A DNA stretch of 64,000 nucleotides, from NCBI RefSeq assembly GCF_016722965.1, contig NZ_JAEQNB010000003.1, forward strand, positions 310,001 through 374,000, given 5' to 3'. The notes under the pieces are model-generated. The model worked only from the letters and a program-made list of their open reading frames with translations. It was not told the DNA's origin and did not search any database. The stretch is from Tumebacillus amylolyticus (GTDB lineage Bacteria > Bacillota > Bacilli > Tumebacillales > Tumebacillaceae). The translations under genes were made by a program, and so were the position numbers. This document shows positions 24,465-31,881 of this stretch, piece by piece. How positions within the stretch are numbered: the stretch's first letter is position 1; each line of letters begins with the position of its first letter.

Positions 24465-25346
24465 CTACTTCAACCCGCTCAGGCGTTCCAATTGCGAGAG
24501 GATCGCCATGAGATCGTGATCGCCAAGCCCGTTGGCTTTGGCGGCGACGTAAGTTTGATGCGAGGCGGAAGTCGCCGGGAGGGCGGCTTCCGACTTTTTT
24601 GCCACGTCGAGAGCGAGACCGAAGTCTTTTTCCATGTGCTTGAGGGCGAACGCCGCCGGGAATTCATCGGCGAGGATGCTCGGAGTCTTGCCCAGCACGA
24701 TCGGAGCCGCCACGGCCGTCTGCGCGATCGCGTTGAGCAGCGTCGCACGGTCGAGGCCTGCCTTGCTGCCGAGTACGAGCGCTTCGGAGAGGCCCTGCAA
24801 GAACACACCGAGCATCAGGTTGATCGCGAGTTTCGCGTTGGCCCCCTGCCCGTTCTCTCCGAAGTGGAACGACGCTTTGCCGAGCACGTCGAACATAGGC
24901 TTGTGAACTTCGTAGGCCGCTTCGTCACCGCCGACGAGGATGACGAGCGTCCCGTCCTTCGCCGGACCAACCGAGCCGGACACCGGAGCTTCGAGAAATT
25001 TCACGCCCTGCTCTGCGAACGCCGCCGCTGCTTTCTGCACCGGTTCGGGCCCCACGGTGCTCATGTCGATCACTGTTTGTCCCTCGCGCACGCCGCCGAG
25101 CAAACCGCCCTCGCCGTACAGAACTTCCTCAAGCGTTGCCCCGTCCGAAACCATCGTGATCACAGTGTCCACTTGACGCGCGAGGTCTCGCGGAGATTCT
25201 GCGATCTTGGCACCGAGTTGTGCAAAGGGTTCCGCTTTGGAACGGGTGCGGTTGTAGACGGTGACGTCAAAGCCCGCGTTCAAGAGCCTCGTCACCATCG
25301 GTTGCCCCATGTTGCCAAGTCCGATCCAACCCAATTTCAAGTTCAT
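24465..25346 (-). CDS. NAD(P)-dependent beta-hydroxyacid dehydrogenase (3-hydroxyisobutyrate dehydrogenase family)
   Basis: A 293-residue enzyme with the N-terminal NAD loop GWIGLGNMGQPM, the substrate motif EAPVSGSVGPAKDGTL and the catalytic Lys in GANAKLAINL (about residue 172). The family covers 3-hydroxyisobutyrate, tartronate semialdehyde, glyoxylate/succinic semialdehyde and related reductases, and no neighbour narrows this. Single gene, flanked by terminators. Confidence 0.9.
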   Translation of the reverse strand: MNLKLGWIGLGNMGQPMVTRLLNAGFDVTVYNRTRSKAEPFAQLGAKIAESPRDLARQVDTVITMVSDGATLEEVLYGEGGLLGGVREGQTVIDMSTVGPEPVQKAAAAFAEQGVKFLEAPVSGSVGPAKDGTLVILVGGDEAAYEVHKPMFDVLGKASFHFGENGQGANAKLAINLMLGVFLQGLSEALVLGSKAGLDRATLLNAIAQTAVAAPIVLGKTPSILADEFPAAFALKHMEKDFGLALDVAKKSEAALPATSASHQTYVAAKANGLGDHDLMAILSQLERLSGLK

Positions 25347-25401
25347 CTATGTACCCTCCTCCAAGCTGTTCTCCCAATTGTACCATAACTTCCGAAACAC
25401 G

Positions 25402-25438
25402 AAAAAAAGCCACCTCAGCGACTCGCGAGGCGGCTCTT
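25402..25438 (-). terminator. Terminator of the first sigma/anti-sigma operon
   Basis: GCC-CCTC / GAGG-GGC stem with one mismatch and a seven-T run on the minus strand, just past the stop at 25446. Confidence 0.75.
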
Positions 25439-25445
25439 GCAGATT

Positions 25446-26240
25446 CTAGTTGTGGTTCATGTCGATGCTGACCAGATGGGTCTGTTCGAGGGAGACCTCC
25501 ATCTCTTTCTCGTCCTTCAAGCTCATGAGGACGGAAGAACTCTGGTTCAGAGTCTCGTACAGTTTGCTGCTGTCGCCGATCACTTTGATCGTGAACGGCG
25601 ACTGGATGCGACGTTCGCTCACCGCGGTCAACGTACCGCGGGTGATGATCTCCGTGTACGGCTTGACGAGGATGCCGTTGATCTCCACGATCTGTCCGCC
25701 GCCGGTGTAAATCTCCTGGACGAGACGGTGCAGGTCGTAGTTCGACTCGATCTCGCTCTGGGTCGCGCCCTTGCGCACGAGAAGCGCTTGCTTGTCGTTG
25801 AGCACGATCTCCACACCTTCACCGATAAACTGGCCGTTGAGGTGCGGAATCGTCTGACGCAAGAGGCGGTCACTGCTGTCGCCCTTCTTGAGCGCAATTT
25901 CTTGCGCCATCTGTTGGGTTGCGTTGAACCCGCTGAGAGTCTCCTCGTTGTCGGCAAGCAACTGGCCGTTCGGAGAGCTTGGCATCAACTTCCACACGAG
26001 CAGGACGGCAAGCGTTGCCCCGGCCAGCGTACACGTAAGCCGTAGACTTGGCAGTGCGAAACGGAGCTGGCGTTTCCGAACGACCGTCTCTTCCTGACGA
26101 GCTTCGGCTAACACCCTCGTGAGAAGTTCTTGCTTGAGTCCGGCGCGAGGTTGAGACCTCGGCAGGTTGGCCAACGCTTCTTGAAGTGACTCCATGTCAT
26201 GAGTTGGCTTCGGCTGTCTATCTGAATTACGGAAGTTCAT
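25446..26240 (-). CDS. Anti-sigma-type membrane protein with DUF881-like outer domain
   Basis: A 264-residue protein. Residues 1-66 are a charged cytoplasmic part without zinc ligands, 67-88 one membrane helix, and the remainder is outside. The outer part reads GEGVEIVLNDKQALLV, YDLHRLVQEIYTGGGQIVEI, NG, then PFTIKVIGDSSKLYETL. This closely follows the pattern of DUF881 (YlxW/YlxX-type) proteins: GxGVxIxLxD, a DLxxLVNEL-like helix, aGAeaIaING and PFxIKAIGD. Its ATG overlaps the ECF sigma stop (ATGA), the usual arrangement for a cognate anti-sigma factor. Using a DUF881 fold as the sensor is unusual and is my inference from motif pattern. Confidence 0.75.
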   Translation of the reverse strand: MNFRNSDRQPKPTHDMESLQEALANLPRSQPRAGLKQELLTRVLAEARQEETVVRKRQLRFALPSLRLTCTLAGATLAVLLVWKLMPSSPNGQLLADNEETLSGFNATQQMAQEIALKKGDSSDRLLRQTIPHLNGQFIGEGVEIVLNDKQALLVRKGATQSEIESNYDLHRLVQEIYTGGGQIVEINGILVKPYTEIITRGTLTAVSERRIQSPFTIKVIGDSSKLYETLNQSSSVLMSLKDEKEMEVSLEQTHLVSIDMNHN

Positions 26241-26812
26241 GTACCCACCTCCTTTGACGGTAGAGGGTGGAGGTGTATGGGAAAGGACGGATCGGAGGCG
26301 AGTAGGCTACGCAGTTTTCGCAACGCGCGAAAGTGCGTAACTTTGACGCTGGTTTCGCTGCAACCCATGATATCGGCCGTTTCCTTGACGGAAAATCCCT
26401 GAATCCCCCGCAGTACGATCACTGTGCGGTAAGAATCCTTGATTTGGTCGAGGGCCTGTTGCAACTTGCGCATCGCTTCCTTCTCTTCCAAGACGTCTGA
26501 CGGCGAATCGCCGGTCTCCGGCAGTTGCCAGAGATATTCGTCCTCGGTGCTCGGGAGGGGTTTCTTGCGCACGATCCAATTGCGGATCGTGTTGCGCGCA
26601 ATCGCAAACAACCAAGTGCGCATCTCGGAGTCCCCGCGGAAATTCGCCAAGCCGCGGTACGCCTTCACGAATACTTCCTGTGTGAGGTCCTCCGCGTCTT
26701 GCTTCCGGGAGATCGAGTACGAGACGAAATGATAGACGTCAAGAAAATAGCGGTCGTACAGATCGTGAAAAAGATCCTCAAGCTCTCTGGAGCGATCTTC
26801 CGGTTCAAGCAT
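26237..26812 (-). CDS. ECF-type RNA polymerase sigma factor
   Basis: A 191-residue sigma-70 family factor. Region 2 is visible as YDRYFLDVYHFV...QDAEDLTQEVFVKAY...MRTWLFAIARN and region 4 as ALDQIKDSYRTVIVLRGIQGFSVKETADIMGCSETSVKV. ATG 26812 has GGGGGAG upstream (GTG 26818 is also possible); a longer frame to 26875 would include its own promoter. Coupled to the membrane protein at 25446-26240, which probably holds it inactive. An ECF-style promoter at 26868-26896 suggests autoregulation. Confidence 0.9.
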   Translation of the reverse strand: MLEPEDRSRELEDLFHDLYDRYFLDVYHFVSYSISRKQDAEDLTQEVFVKAYRGLANFRGDSEMRTWLFAIARNTIRNWIVRKKPLPSTEDEYLWQLPETGDSPSDVLEEKEAMRKLQQALDQIKDSYRTVIVLRGIQGFSVKETADIMGCSETSVKVTHFRALRKLRSLLASDPSFPIHLHPLPSKEVGT

Positions 26813-26867
26813 GCGCACACTCACTCCCCCAGAAGCCAGTTCCCATCTCCACACCGTTATCGTCAAA

Positions 26868-26896
26868 GTAGACACCGGGGTGGTTTAAAGGTTACA
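26868..26896 (-). promoter_or_regulatory. Possible ECF-type autoregulatory promoter
   Basis: The minus strand shows TGTAAC (26896-26891), 17 bases, then GTCTAC (26873-26868), with a -35 AAC core typical of ECF sigma promoters, about 56 bases before the sigma gene start. Confidence 0.42.
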
Positions 26897-26949
26897 CCTG
26901 ACGTTCAAAAAATGTATATCAAAAATATTCGCTCAAATGTCTAGGTCAC

Positions 26950-26976
26950 AAAAAAACCGCCGATCAACGGCGGTTT
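26950..26976 (-). terminator. Terminator of ferredoxin gene
   Basis: AACCGCC / GGCGGTT stem with a seven-T run on the minus strand, 32 bases past the stop at 27008. Confidence 0.85.
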
Positions 26977-27007
26977 TGCTGTTTCGTATCCATGTAGAAT
27001 GTTGGGA

Positions 27008-27223
27008 TTAGTCTTCCCAACGAACGGATTCGGTCGGGCAACCGTCTTTTGCATCTTGTGCATCAGACAGGAACTCTTCCGGAACTTCTACGAAGCCTTC
27101 GAGGCCACCCGGAAGTTTTACGAAAGCGTAGCCGTCGTCATCGGATTCATATACATCCGGGCAGGTGCTGTAGCAAGCGCCACATGCGATACAGGTATCT
27201 TTGTCAACCCAAGTCTTTGCCAT
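27008..27223 (-). CDS. fer: Ferredoxin, one 4Fe-4S cluster
   Basis: A 71-residue acidic protein. The first three ligands are in CIACGACYSTCPDVY (residues 11-25) and the fourth Cys is in DGCPTESV near residue 62, as in Bacillus Fer. It carries electrons at low potential, for example to cytochromes P450 or biosynthetic enzymes. A very good promoter (27258-27286) and a terminator make it a single-gene unit. Confidence 0.96.
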   Translation of the reverse strand: MAKTWVDKDTCIACGACYSTCPDVYESDDDGYAFVKLPGGLEGFVEVPEEFLSDAQDAKDGCPTESVRWED

Positions 27224-27257
27224 TTTAATACCACTCCTTCAGTGTCTTCTGAGAGAG

Positions 27258-27286
27258 ATTATAAATCATCTCTATAGATTCTGCAA
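27258..27286 (-). promoter_or_regulatory. Vegetative promoter of the ferredoxin gene
   Basis: TTGCAG (27286-27281), 17 bases, TATAAT (27263-27258), about 35 bases upstream of the start codon: a near-consensus sigma-A promoter. Confidence 0.85.
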
Positions 27287-27349
27287 GAATTCCATGCAGA
27301 AATCTCCTGTCCTATTGTGTCTCAAATAGGCAGGAGTAAACCGTAGAGG

Positions 27350-27418
27350 GATATAGGCAACGAATACTTGTGTTTTCTCATTCTTTGGCATTTAGTAAAC
27401 ACTTGCCTATAGTATATC
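27350..27418. repeat. Imperfect long inverted repeat, possible structured leader
   Basis: The 235-base gap 27224-27458 holds the fer promoter and this repeat. GATATAGGCAA (27350-27360) pairs with TTGCCTAT (27403-27410), and GTGTTT with AAACAC inside it, leaving a loop of about 20 bases and a bulge. A second hairpin (CTCCTG/CAGGAG, about 27304-27336) lies next to it. Neither has a terminator T run. Role unknown. Confidence 0.3.
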
Positions 27419-27433
27419 ACAAAACGATGCAAA

Positions 27434-27448
27434 TGAGAATCGGTCTCA
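27434..27448 (-). terminator. Short hairpin past the lipoprotein gene, weak terminator
   Basis: TGAGA-CCGAT-TCTCA on the minus strand is followed by TTTGCATCGTTTT, 11 bases beyond the stop at 27459. The stem is short, so confidence is low. Confidence 0.35.
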
Positions 27449-27458
27449 CTATATTTTT

Positions 27459-28067
27459 TTAGAGACTTGAAACGGACCACGAATTCAATCGATAAGACCC
27501 GTCCTTGAGCACTTCGACCTCGTAGGTGGCGGTGTGCGGGCCGTAGAGGGCGTCGTCAGGGTGTTTTTGTGTGACGGTCCAACTGTATTTGTTCTTGCGC
27601 GCGAGAACGGCGTCCAGAGCCGGATCGAACGCGCCGACATACCCGTCCTTGGCGATGATCGTCACGGCAGAACCCTGTTCTTGGTAAAACGAGGCGGTGA
27701 GTTTGTGGGCGAGGTCGGAGGAGTAGCCTTTTTTCCTCAACAGTTCGCTGACTTCCGCGAGAGTGGTTGCGCCCACGACTTGTTGGGAAGAGTCTGTCGG
27801 TAGGATATAGCCTTGCGTGTGGGTCAAACGGTTGAGTTTTTCCTTGATCTCGACTTGAATTTCGTCGTCCGTTTTGTCAACGCTCGGGGTTGGGGTCGGA
27901 GTCTCGCTGGAAGTGCCGGATTCCTTGGGGACGTTCGGTTGGGTTGGAGTCGGGACCTGCTTCGTCGGTGTGGGTTGCGCCGTCTGCTGGGAACAACCGG
28001 TCAGCATCAAGGCCAGACCGGCGGCCGCGGCGACATGAAGCCAATAGACTCGTTTTGTTTTGAACAT
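27459..28067 (-). CDS. Lipoprotein of unknown function
   Basis: A 202-residue exported protein with a lipoprotein signal: Lys/Arg start, hydrophobic core, and lipobox LTGC with Cys25. A Thr/Pro/Gln-rich linker follows (about 26-62), then a globular domain ending in YGPHTATYEVEVLKDGSYRLNSWSVSSL-type strands (shown only in part in other homologues). It would be anchored on the outer face of the membrane. ATG 28067 has AGGAGGG upstream. It follows a secreted small protein and a sigma/anti-sigma pair on the same strand, but a terminator separates them. Confidence 0.82.
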   Translation of the reverse strand: MFKTKRVYWLHVAAAAGLALMLTGCSQQTAQPTPTKQVPTPTQPNVPKESGTSSETPTPTPSVDKTDDEIQVEIKEKLNRLTHTQGYILPTDSSQQVVGATTLAEVSELLRKKGYSSDLAHKLTASFYQEQGSAVTIIAKDGYVGAFDPALDAVLARKNKYSWTVTQKHPDDALYGPHTATYEVEVLKDGSYRLNSWSVSSL

Positions 28068-28122
28068 GAGCTCCCTCCTGTCGAATGGACATCTATCTGT
28101 CCTAATCGTATGCAGGACAAGC

Positions 28123-28160
28123 AAAAAGAGACCTCGACAGAAGTGCGTCAGGTCTCTTTT
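28123..28160 (-). terminator. Terminator after the small secreted protein gene
   Basis: AAAGAGACCT / AGGTCTCTTT stem with a five-T run on the minus strand. Confidence 0.8.
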
Positions 28161-28167
28161 CAAGGGC

Positions 28168-28335
28168 TCAATTCGTGATTTGGAGGCGTTTGATCGTCTG
28201 CCATTGGTCGAAATTATGCTTGCCTCCAACACCTGCGTTTTTGCTCTGCTCGCCTTGCCCCTCGGCTGCGAACGCCGAAGATGTGGCAAACGAGAGCGTG
28301 AGGATCGCGAGGATGAGCAACGTGCGTTTTTTCAT
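28168..28335 (-). CDS. Small secreted protein, 55 aa
   Basis: A 55-residue frame with a textbook signal peptide: MKKR, a hydrophobic core, and a cleavage area SSAFA-AEG near residue 23. It leaves a mature product of about 32 residues, Gly/Gln/Lys/Asn-rich (GKHNFDQWQTIKRLQ). ATG 28335 follows GGAGGT with 7-base spacing. It lies 66 bases beyond the stop of the zinc-finger anti-sigma gene, on the same strand and before a terminator, so it may be the third gene of that operon. Not recognised; an exported ligand or envelope peptide is possible. Confidence 0.68.
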   Translation of the reverse strand: MKKRTLLILAILTLSFATSSAFAAEGQGEQSKNAGVGGKHNFDQWQTIKRLQITN

Positions 28336-28401
28336 GGTGCATACCTCCGTTACGGGTTGGTAGGAGTAGTATGCACCCTGCATTGGAAATACATGTATCT
28401 C

Positions 28402-29871
28402 TTAGTGACGAATCGTCGGCGTGCCGTCGAGCGACCACGTGTAATCACCGTTCAAGCGCAGATGGAAGGAGAAAACCAAGCGGGTCTCCACATCTCCATA
28501 AGGCGTGTAAGAGGTCATATCAGCCCCGACGACCGTGCGGCCCATGAACAGGCTCTCTTCGACTTGGATGTTGGAGAATTTGACCGTGTTGATGGACTGC
28601 AAATGGTCGAAGTACTCCAAAATCGGTTTGTCGGTCAGCTCTTGCGAAGTCATGGAAAGCATGCGGGAAATCTGCACAGGTTGCCAGATGCCGTCAGCGC
28701 CGCTGTCAAACGGTTGGGACAGTTTCACGATGTACTGCTGTCCCCCTTGCTGCACGTTCACGCGATCAGGGTCTTTGGTCCCGGTTACGATGGCGGTCGG
28801 TGCAAATCCGATGTCGGTCAGAACGTGTTGCACCACTTGGTCTGGATCGGTTGCCCAACGGACAGACGTATCGCCCGTGTGGACTTGCGCTTGGAGTTTT
28901 TCGTTCAAGACGCTCGGCTTCTGCTGGATAAATCCAATGATCAACGGCAGTGGCGGACGCTCGGCAGACAGGGCTCCGGCGACCAATCCATACGCGTGGT
29001 CACGATCTTGAAGCGAAGGCGAGACGGCGACCGTCACAGGACCCCCATCTGCGACGAGGCCGGTATGCGAATCAGACGGCTTGGTTGCACCTACCATGCC
29101 TGTGCCCCCGCTCGTATGGTGGTCGTTCTCCGCGACCACGGGGCCGGTAGGTACGACCGGCTGAGTGGAGTCCTTGGAAGGCGCAGTGGGCGTAGCAGGC
29201 GTGGTCGGTTTCGTTTGCAGAGGCGTGACCGTTTGACTGACTGCCTTGCCGGACGTTCCGTTCTGGGCAGAAGCAGTGGCGGACGAAGCGTTTTTCGTAG
29301 AGGCGTTCGTGGACGAACCGTTCACATTGGCAGACGCTGCGTCGTTTTTCGAAGTCTGCTGTTGGACCTTGCTGTCGTTTAAAGCGACGACGACAGGATT
29401 CTGAACAGCACTGCCCGTCGTGGCGGGTGCTTCGGAAGTCGGTGTCTGCGTCGTCGGGGTCGTCACTTGTGCGAGGGGCGTTCCATTTTGCAAGCCCGAT
29501 TTCGCCTCATTCGAAGACGTACCCGGCAGATAATTCGCGGTGAACCCGATCGCGATGACGACGACGGCGGCTACGGAGAGGCCTTGCCACCATCGATTCG
29601 GGAGGCGGCGTCCTTTTTTCTGCAACGGGGTCACCTGCGGCTGCGGACGCAGCAATTCGTCAAAGTCAAACTCCATCTGTGACACGAAGCTTCGCTCCGG
29701 AACCACCGCTTTCATGCTTCTCAAACCCAGCGCCAATTGGCGATACTCTTCCCGCTCCGTTCGGCAATCGGCACATGTGGCAGTATGTCCGTCAAGCAGT
29801 TCCGTCTCCTCAAGAGACAGATCGTCGTCCAACTCGCGCTGAATCAAGTCACGGTAGTTGTCATGGGTCAC
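28402..29871 (-). CDS. Anti-sigma factor with zinc-finger and long extracytoplasmic stalk
   Basis: A 489-residue single-pass membrane protein. The N-terminal cytoplasmic domain is an anti-sigma zinc-finger (zf-HC2) with LDGHTATCADC supplying His and the Cys pair. A membrane helix lies at about 97-115. A stalk of roughly 130 residues very rich in Ser, Thr, Ala, Asn and Gln follows (about 118-250), then a globular outer domain to the C-terminus. The ATG overlaps the sigma stop at 29868 (ATGA). By analogy it binds the sigma factor until an envelope signal arrives. The long low-complexity stalk suggests a sensor held through the cell wall. Confidence 0.87.
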   Translation of the reverse strand: MTHDNYRDLIQRELDDDLSLEETELLDGHTATCADCRTEREEYRQLALGLRSMKAVVPERSFVSQMEFDFDELLRPQPQVTPLQKKGRRLPNRWWQGLSVAAVVVIAIGFTANYLPGTSSNEAKSGLQNGTPLAQVTTPTTQTPTSEAPATTGSAVQNPVVVALNDSKVQQQTSKNDAASANVNGSSTNASTKNASSATASAQNGTSGKAVSQTVTPLQTKPTTPATPTAPSKDSTQPVVPTGPVVAENDHHTSGGTGMVGATKPSDSHTGLVADGGPVTVAVSPSLQDRDHAYGLVAGALSAERPPLPLIIGFIQQKPSVLNEKLQAQVHTGDTSVRWATDPDQVVQHVLTDIGFAPTAIVTGTKDPDRVNVQQGGQQYIVKLSQPFDSGADGIWQPVQISRMLSMTSQELTDKPILEYFDHLQSINTVKFSNIQVEESLFMGRTVVGADMTSYTPYGDVETRLVFSFHLRLNGDYTWSLDGTPTIRH

Positions 29872-30401
29872 GCTTCCTCACCTCCTGTAAACAAAGTTCT
29901 CAATTTCTCCCGCCCTCGGAACAAGCGGGTCTTGACCTGTGCTTCCGTCAATTGAAGAGTTTCTGCAATCTCTTGGTACGACAGGTCGTGTATGTGGCGA
30001 AGTACCAGCACTTCACGGTAATTGTCAGGCAGGGCCGCGATGGCTTGGTGCAAATTCTCTTCGGTCAACTTCATCTCCACTTGCTTCTCCACAGACAGAT
30101 CGTCAGCTTGCAGCGTATCGTCGAACTCGACGAACTGCGCTTTTTTCTTGCGGGCTTGTTCACGGACGGTGTTGACGACCACGCGATGAACCCAGCCGCG
30201 AATCGATCCTTGCCCTTGGTACTGATTCAGGGAGCGGCAGACTTTCCAGAGACAATCTTGGGTCACGTCCTCGGCATCCATTTTCTTGCCGGTCATGTAA
30301 TACGCCGTTTGGTAGATGAACGGTTCGATCGTACGCAAAAACTGCGTCAGTTTCTCCTTGCTCTGCAACGCTTCTGCGACGATCTCCAAATCTTGCTGCA
30401 T
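29868..30401 (-). CDS. ECF-type RNA polymerase sigma factor
   Basis: A 177-residue sigma factor with region 2 (EPFIYQTAYYMTG, MDAEDVTQDCLWKVCRSL, IRGWVHRVVVNTVREQ) and region 4 (IAALPDNYREVLVLRHIHDLSYQEIAETLQLTEAQVKT). ATG 30401 gives the usual length and has AGGGAGGG upstream; the longer frame to 30614 covers promoter and terminator DNA. It is coupled to the zinc-finger anti-sigma factor. A TGCAAC-N17-CATCGT element at 30426-30454 may be its own promoter. Confidence 0.9.
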   Translation of the reverse strand: MQQDLEIVAEALQSKEKLTQFLRTIEPFIYQTAYYMTGKKMDAEDVTQDCLWKVCRSLNQYQGQGSIRGWVHRVVVNTVREQARKKKAQFVEFDDTLQADDLSVEKQVEMKLTEENLHQAIAALPDNYREVLVLRHIHDLSYQEIAETLQLTEAQVKTRLFRGREKLRTLFTGGEEA

Positions 30402-30425
30402 CCCCGTTCTTCCCTCCCTTACTAA

Positions 30426-30454
30426 ACGATGCCAACAAGCGTCAAAAAGTTGCA
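30426..30454 (-). promoter_or_regulatory. Possible ECF-type promoter of the second sigma operon
   Basis: TGCAAC (30454-30449), 17 bases, CATCGT (30431-30426), 25 bases before the start. The spacing equals that of the element before the other sigma gene, but the -10 differs. Confidence 0.3.
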
Positions 30455-30512
30455 CTTGTTGCGCAAAAATATTTGTTTCCATCATACCAGAGGTTGAAAG
30501 ATTTGGCATATC

Positions 30513-30574
30513 AAAAAACACCCCTCCCCACTGATTCGGAACACACGGTTCCGAACGCTGTGAAAAGGGGTGTC
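30513..30574 (-). terminator. Terminator of the two-gene unknown operon
   Basis: ACACCCCT / AGGGGTGT outer stem with an inner TTCGGAAC/GTTCCGAA hairpin and a six-T run on the minus strand. Confidence 0.8.
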
Positions 30575-30576
30575 CG

Positions 30577-30831
30577 CTATTGCTCGGTGAGTGGATCTTG
30601 CTCGTGCGTCGCATCGTGCAAAATGTTCTCGATCATTTGATCTTCAACGTCCACCGGGTTGTACGCCGCGGGTCGAATCACTTCCCAGCGCGGAAAAAGT
30701 GCCCGTTTGACCATCTGAGCGGGAAGCAGCGGACCGTTGTCCGGTTGCATCAAGAACAAATCATGAACCGCTCCCGGATCGAGACCCGCACGAGCGATTT
30801 CGCCCGGTGTGATGTGCTGTTCGTCACTCAT
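30577..30831 (-). CDS. Hypothetical protein, 84 aa
   Basis: An 84-residue soluble acidic protein (MSDEQHITPGEIARAGLDPG at the start, DQMIENILHDATHEQDPL near the end). Its ATG overlaps the stop of the gene at 30828-31346 by four bases, so the two are translationally coupled, and a terminator follows. No domain recognised. Confidence 0.68.
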   Translation of the reverse strand: MSDEQHITPGEIARAGLDPGAVHDLFLMQPDNGPLLPAQMVKRALFPRWEVIRPAAYNPVDVEDQMIENILHDATHEQDPLTEQ

Positions 30832-31346
30832 TCTTGCGGCCAGGTCACGAGGTCGTCGGTGGCCTCGTCAACCGTCTCCAGCGATTCGTTGCGTTCATAC
30901 CCGCCGCATTCCATCAACCGAACCAGCGTTTCCATCATGTCGTGCGTCGCCGAGTTCGGATTGTCGGTCGGATGTTCAAGCGGTACAGAAATCGTGCCTT
31001 TGATCACGTAGGTCTCTTGTCCGACCTCCCCGACCGGCTGCAACAACATGACGGTATGAGCTCCACCGCCGACGCTTTTCACGTTGGCGACGATCTCTTC
31101 GTCGGTACGCTTGTTGATGTTCGGGATGTGAATCATGAAGCCGATTTCCACGTTGTTCTCGACTTGTTCCGTGATGAGATCGCACCACGGGCTGTCATCG
31201 TCCGTCAGATCGAGACGACTGTGGATGACGGTGGACAAGTCTCCCGTCACAGAGCCCACCGGCATTTCAAGTCGAGTGCGGACCACCGTGACCGGCGCGA
31301 CCTCGTCCAAGATATCAATTAGGAATTTGACCCAAGTTTCGTACAT
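30828..31346 (-). CDS. Hypothetical protein, 172 aa
   Basis: A 172-residue soluble protein without signal or membrane segments. It has alternating beta-strand patterns (TVVRTRLEMPVGSVTG, EIGFMIHIPNINKRTD, HTVMLLQPVG, ETYVIKGTISVPL) and a Glu/Asp-rich C-terminus. First gene of a coupled pair with the 84-residue protein. A G/C palindrome (CCCCC-TATGC-GGGGG, about 31416-31430) lies upstream. Family not recognised. Confidence 0.7.
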   Translation of the reverse strand: MYETWVKFLIDILDEVAPVTVVRTRLEMPVGSVTGDLSTVIHSRLDLTDDDSPWCDLITEQVENNVEIGFMIHIPNINKRTDEEIVANVKSVGGGAHTVMLLQPVGEVGQETYVIKGTISVPLEHPTDNPNSATHDMMETLVRLMECGGYERNESLETVDEATDDLVTWPQE

Positions 31347-31457
31347 AAGTCAAGACCCCCTCCCTTTTCCACGCGAGTTGAGTACTCCTAGAGAAGAGTA
31401 TCCGACATGTGGTGTCCCCCTATGCGGGGGATGGGGAGGGGGTTTTTGGTTTTTTGT

Positions 31458-31736
31458 TTAGTTCGGGTTGTTGATGACCAATTTGAGGTGTTCCTTGCGC
31501 AGTCGTTTCTCTGTCTCGCGCGGTCGGCTCAACAAACTTTCAGCGCGGCCCAGCAACACTTCGCGTGCTGCGTCGAGCTGCTCGATCGCTTGGGTGAGAT
31601 CGACGAAGGAACGGATGAATTCGCTCGTCTGAAGTTTCAGAATTTCATTTGGCTGTTGAGACACTTGCTGCGCCATCTCGTAGAGCTTGGCGATCAGCTG
31701 ATCGACGGACTCCCTCTGTTCGGCTGTTTTCTTCAT
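31458..31736 (-). CDS. Hypothetical helical protein, 92 aa
   Basis: A 92-residue, almost wholly helical, charged protein (EQRESVDQLIAKLYEMAQQV, then SEFIRSFVDLTQAIEQLDAA) with heptad-like spacing that suggests a coiled coil. No signal peptide. Lies alone between the spore-protein terminator and the 30828 gene pair. Function unknown. Confidence 0.65.
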   Translation of the reverse strand: MKKTAEQRESVDQLIAKLYEMAQQVSQQPNEILKLQTSEFIRSFVDLTQAIEQLDAAREVLLGRAESLLSRPRETEKRLRKEHLKLVINNPN

Positions 31737-31821
31737 GAATCCCCCTGACCTCTCCCCTTACTTCTATCACTTAGCGTACAGCGGAGCACAGGCTAGAATC
31801 AACGACCACTTTTTGGCAGTC

Positions 31822-31862
31822 AAAAAAAGAGGACGGCGCACGAAGCGCTCGTCCTCTTTTTT
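31822..31862 (-). terminator. Terminator of the comEA-comEC-spore protein cluster
   Basis: AAGAGGACG / CGTCCTCTT stem with an inner GCGC pair and a seven-T run on the minus strand, 20 bases past the stop at 31882. Confidence 0.88.
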
Positions 31863-31881
31863 CCTAGTACCTCGGAAAACG

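Noticed and set aside
31407-31460. CCCCC-TATGC-GGGGG hairpin with T run on the plus strand
   Set aside because: It would terminate plus-strand transcription, but no plus-strand gene lies upstream; on the minus strand it has no T run. Left unassigned.
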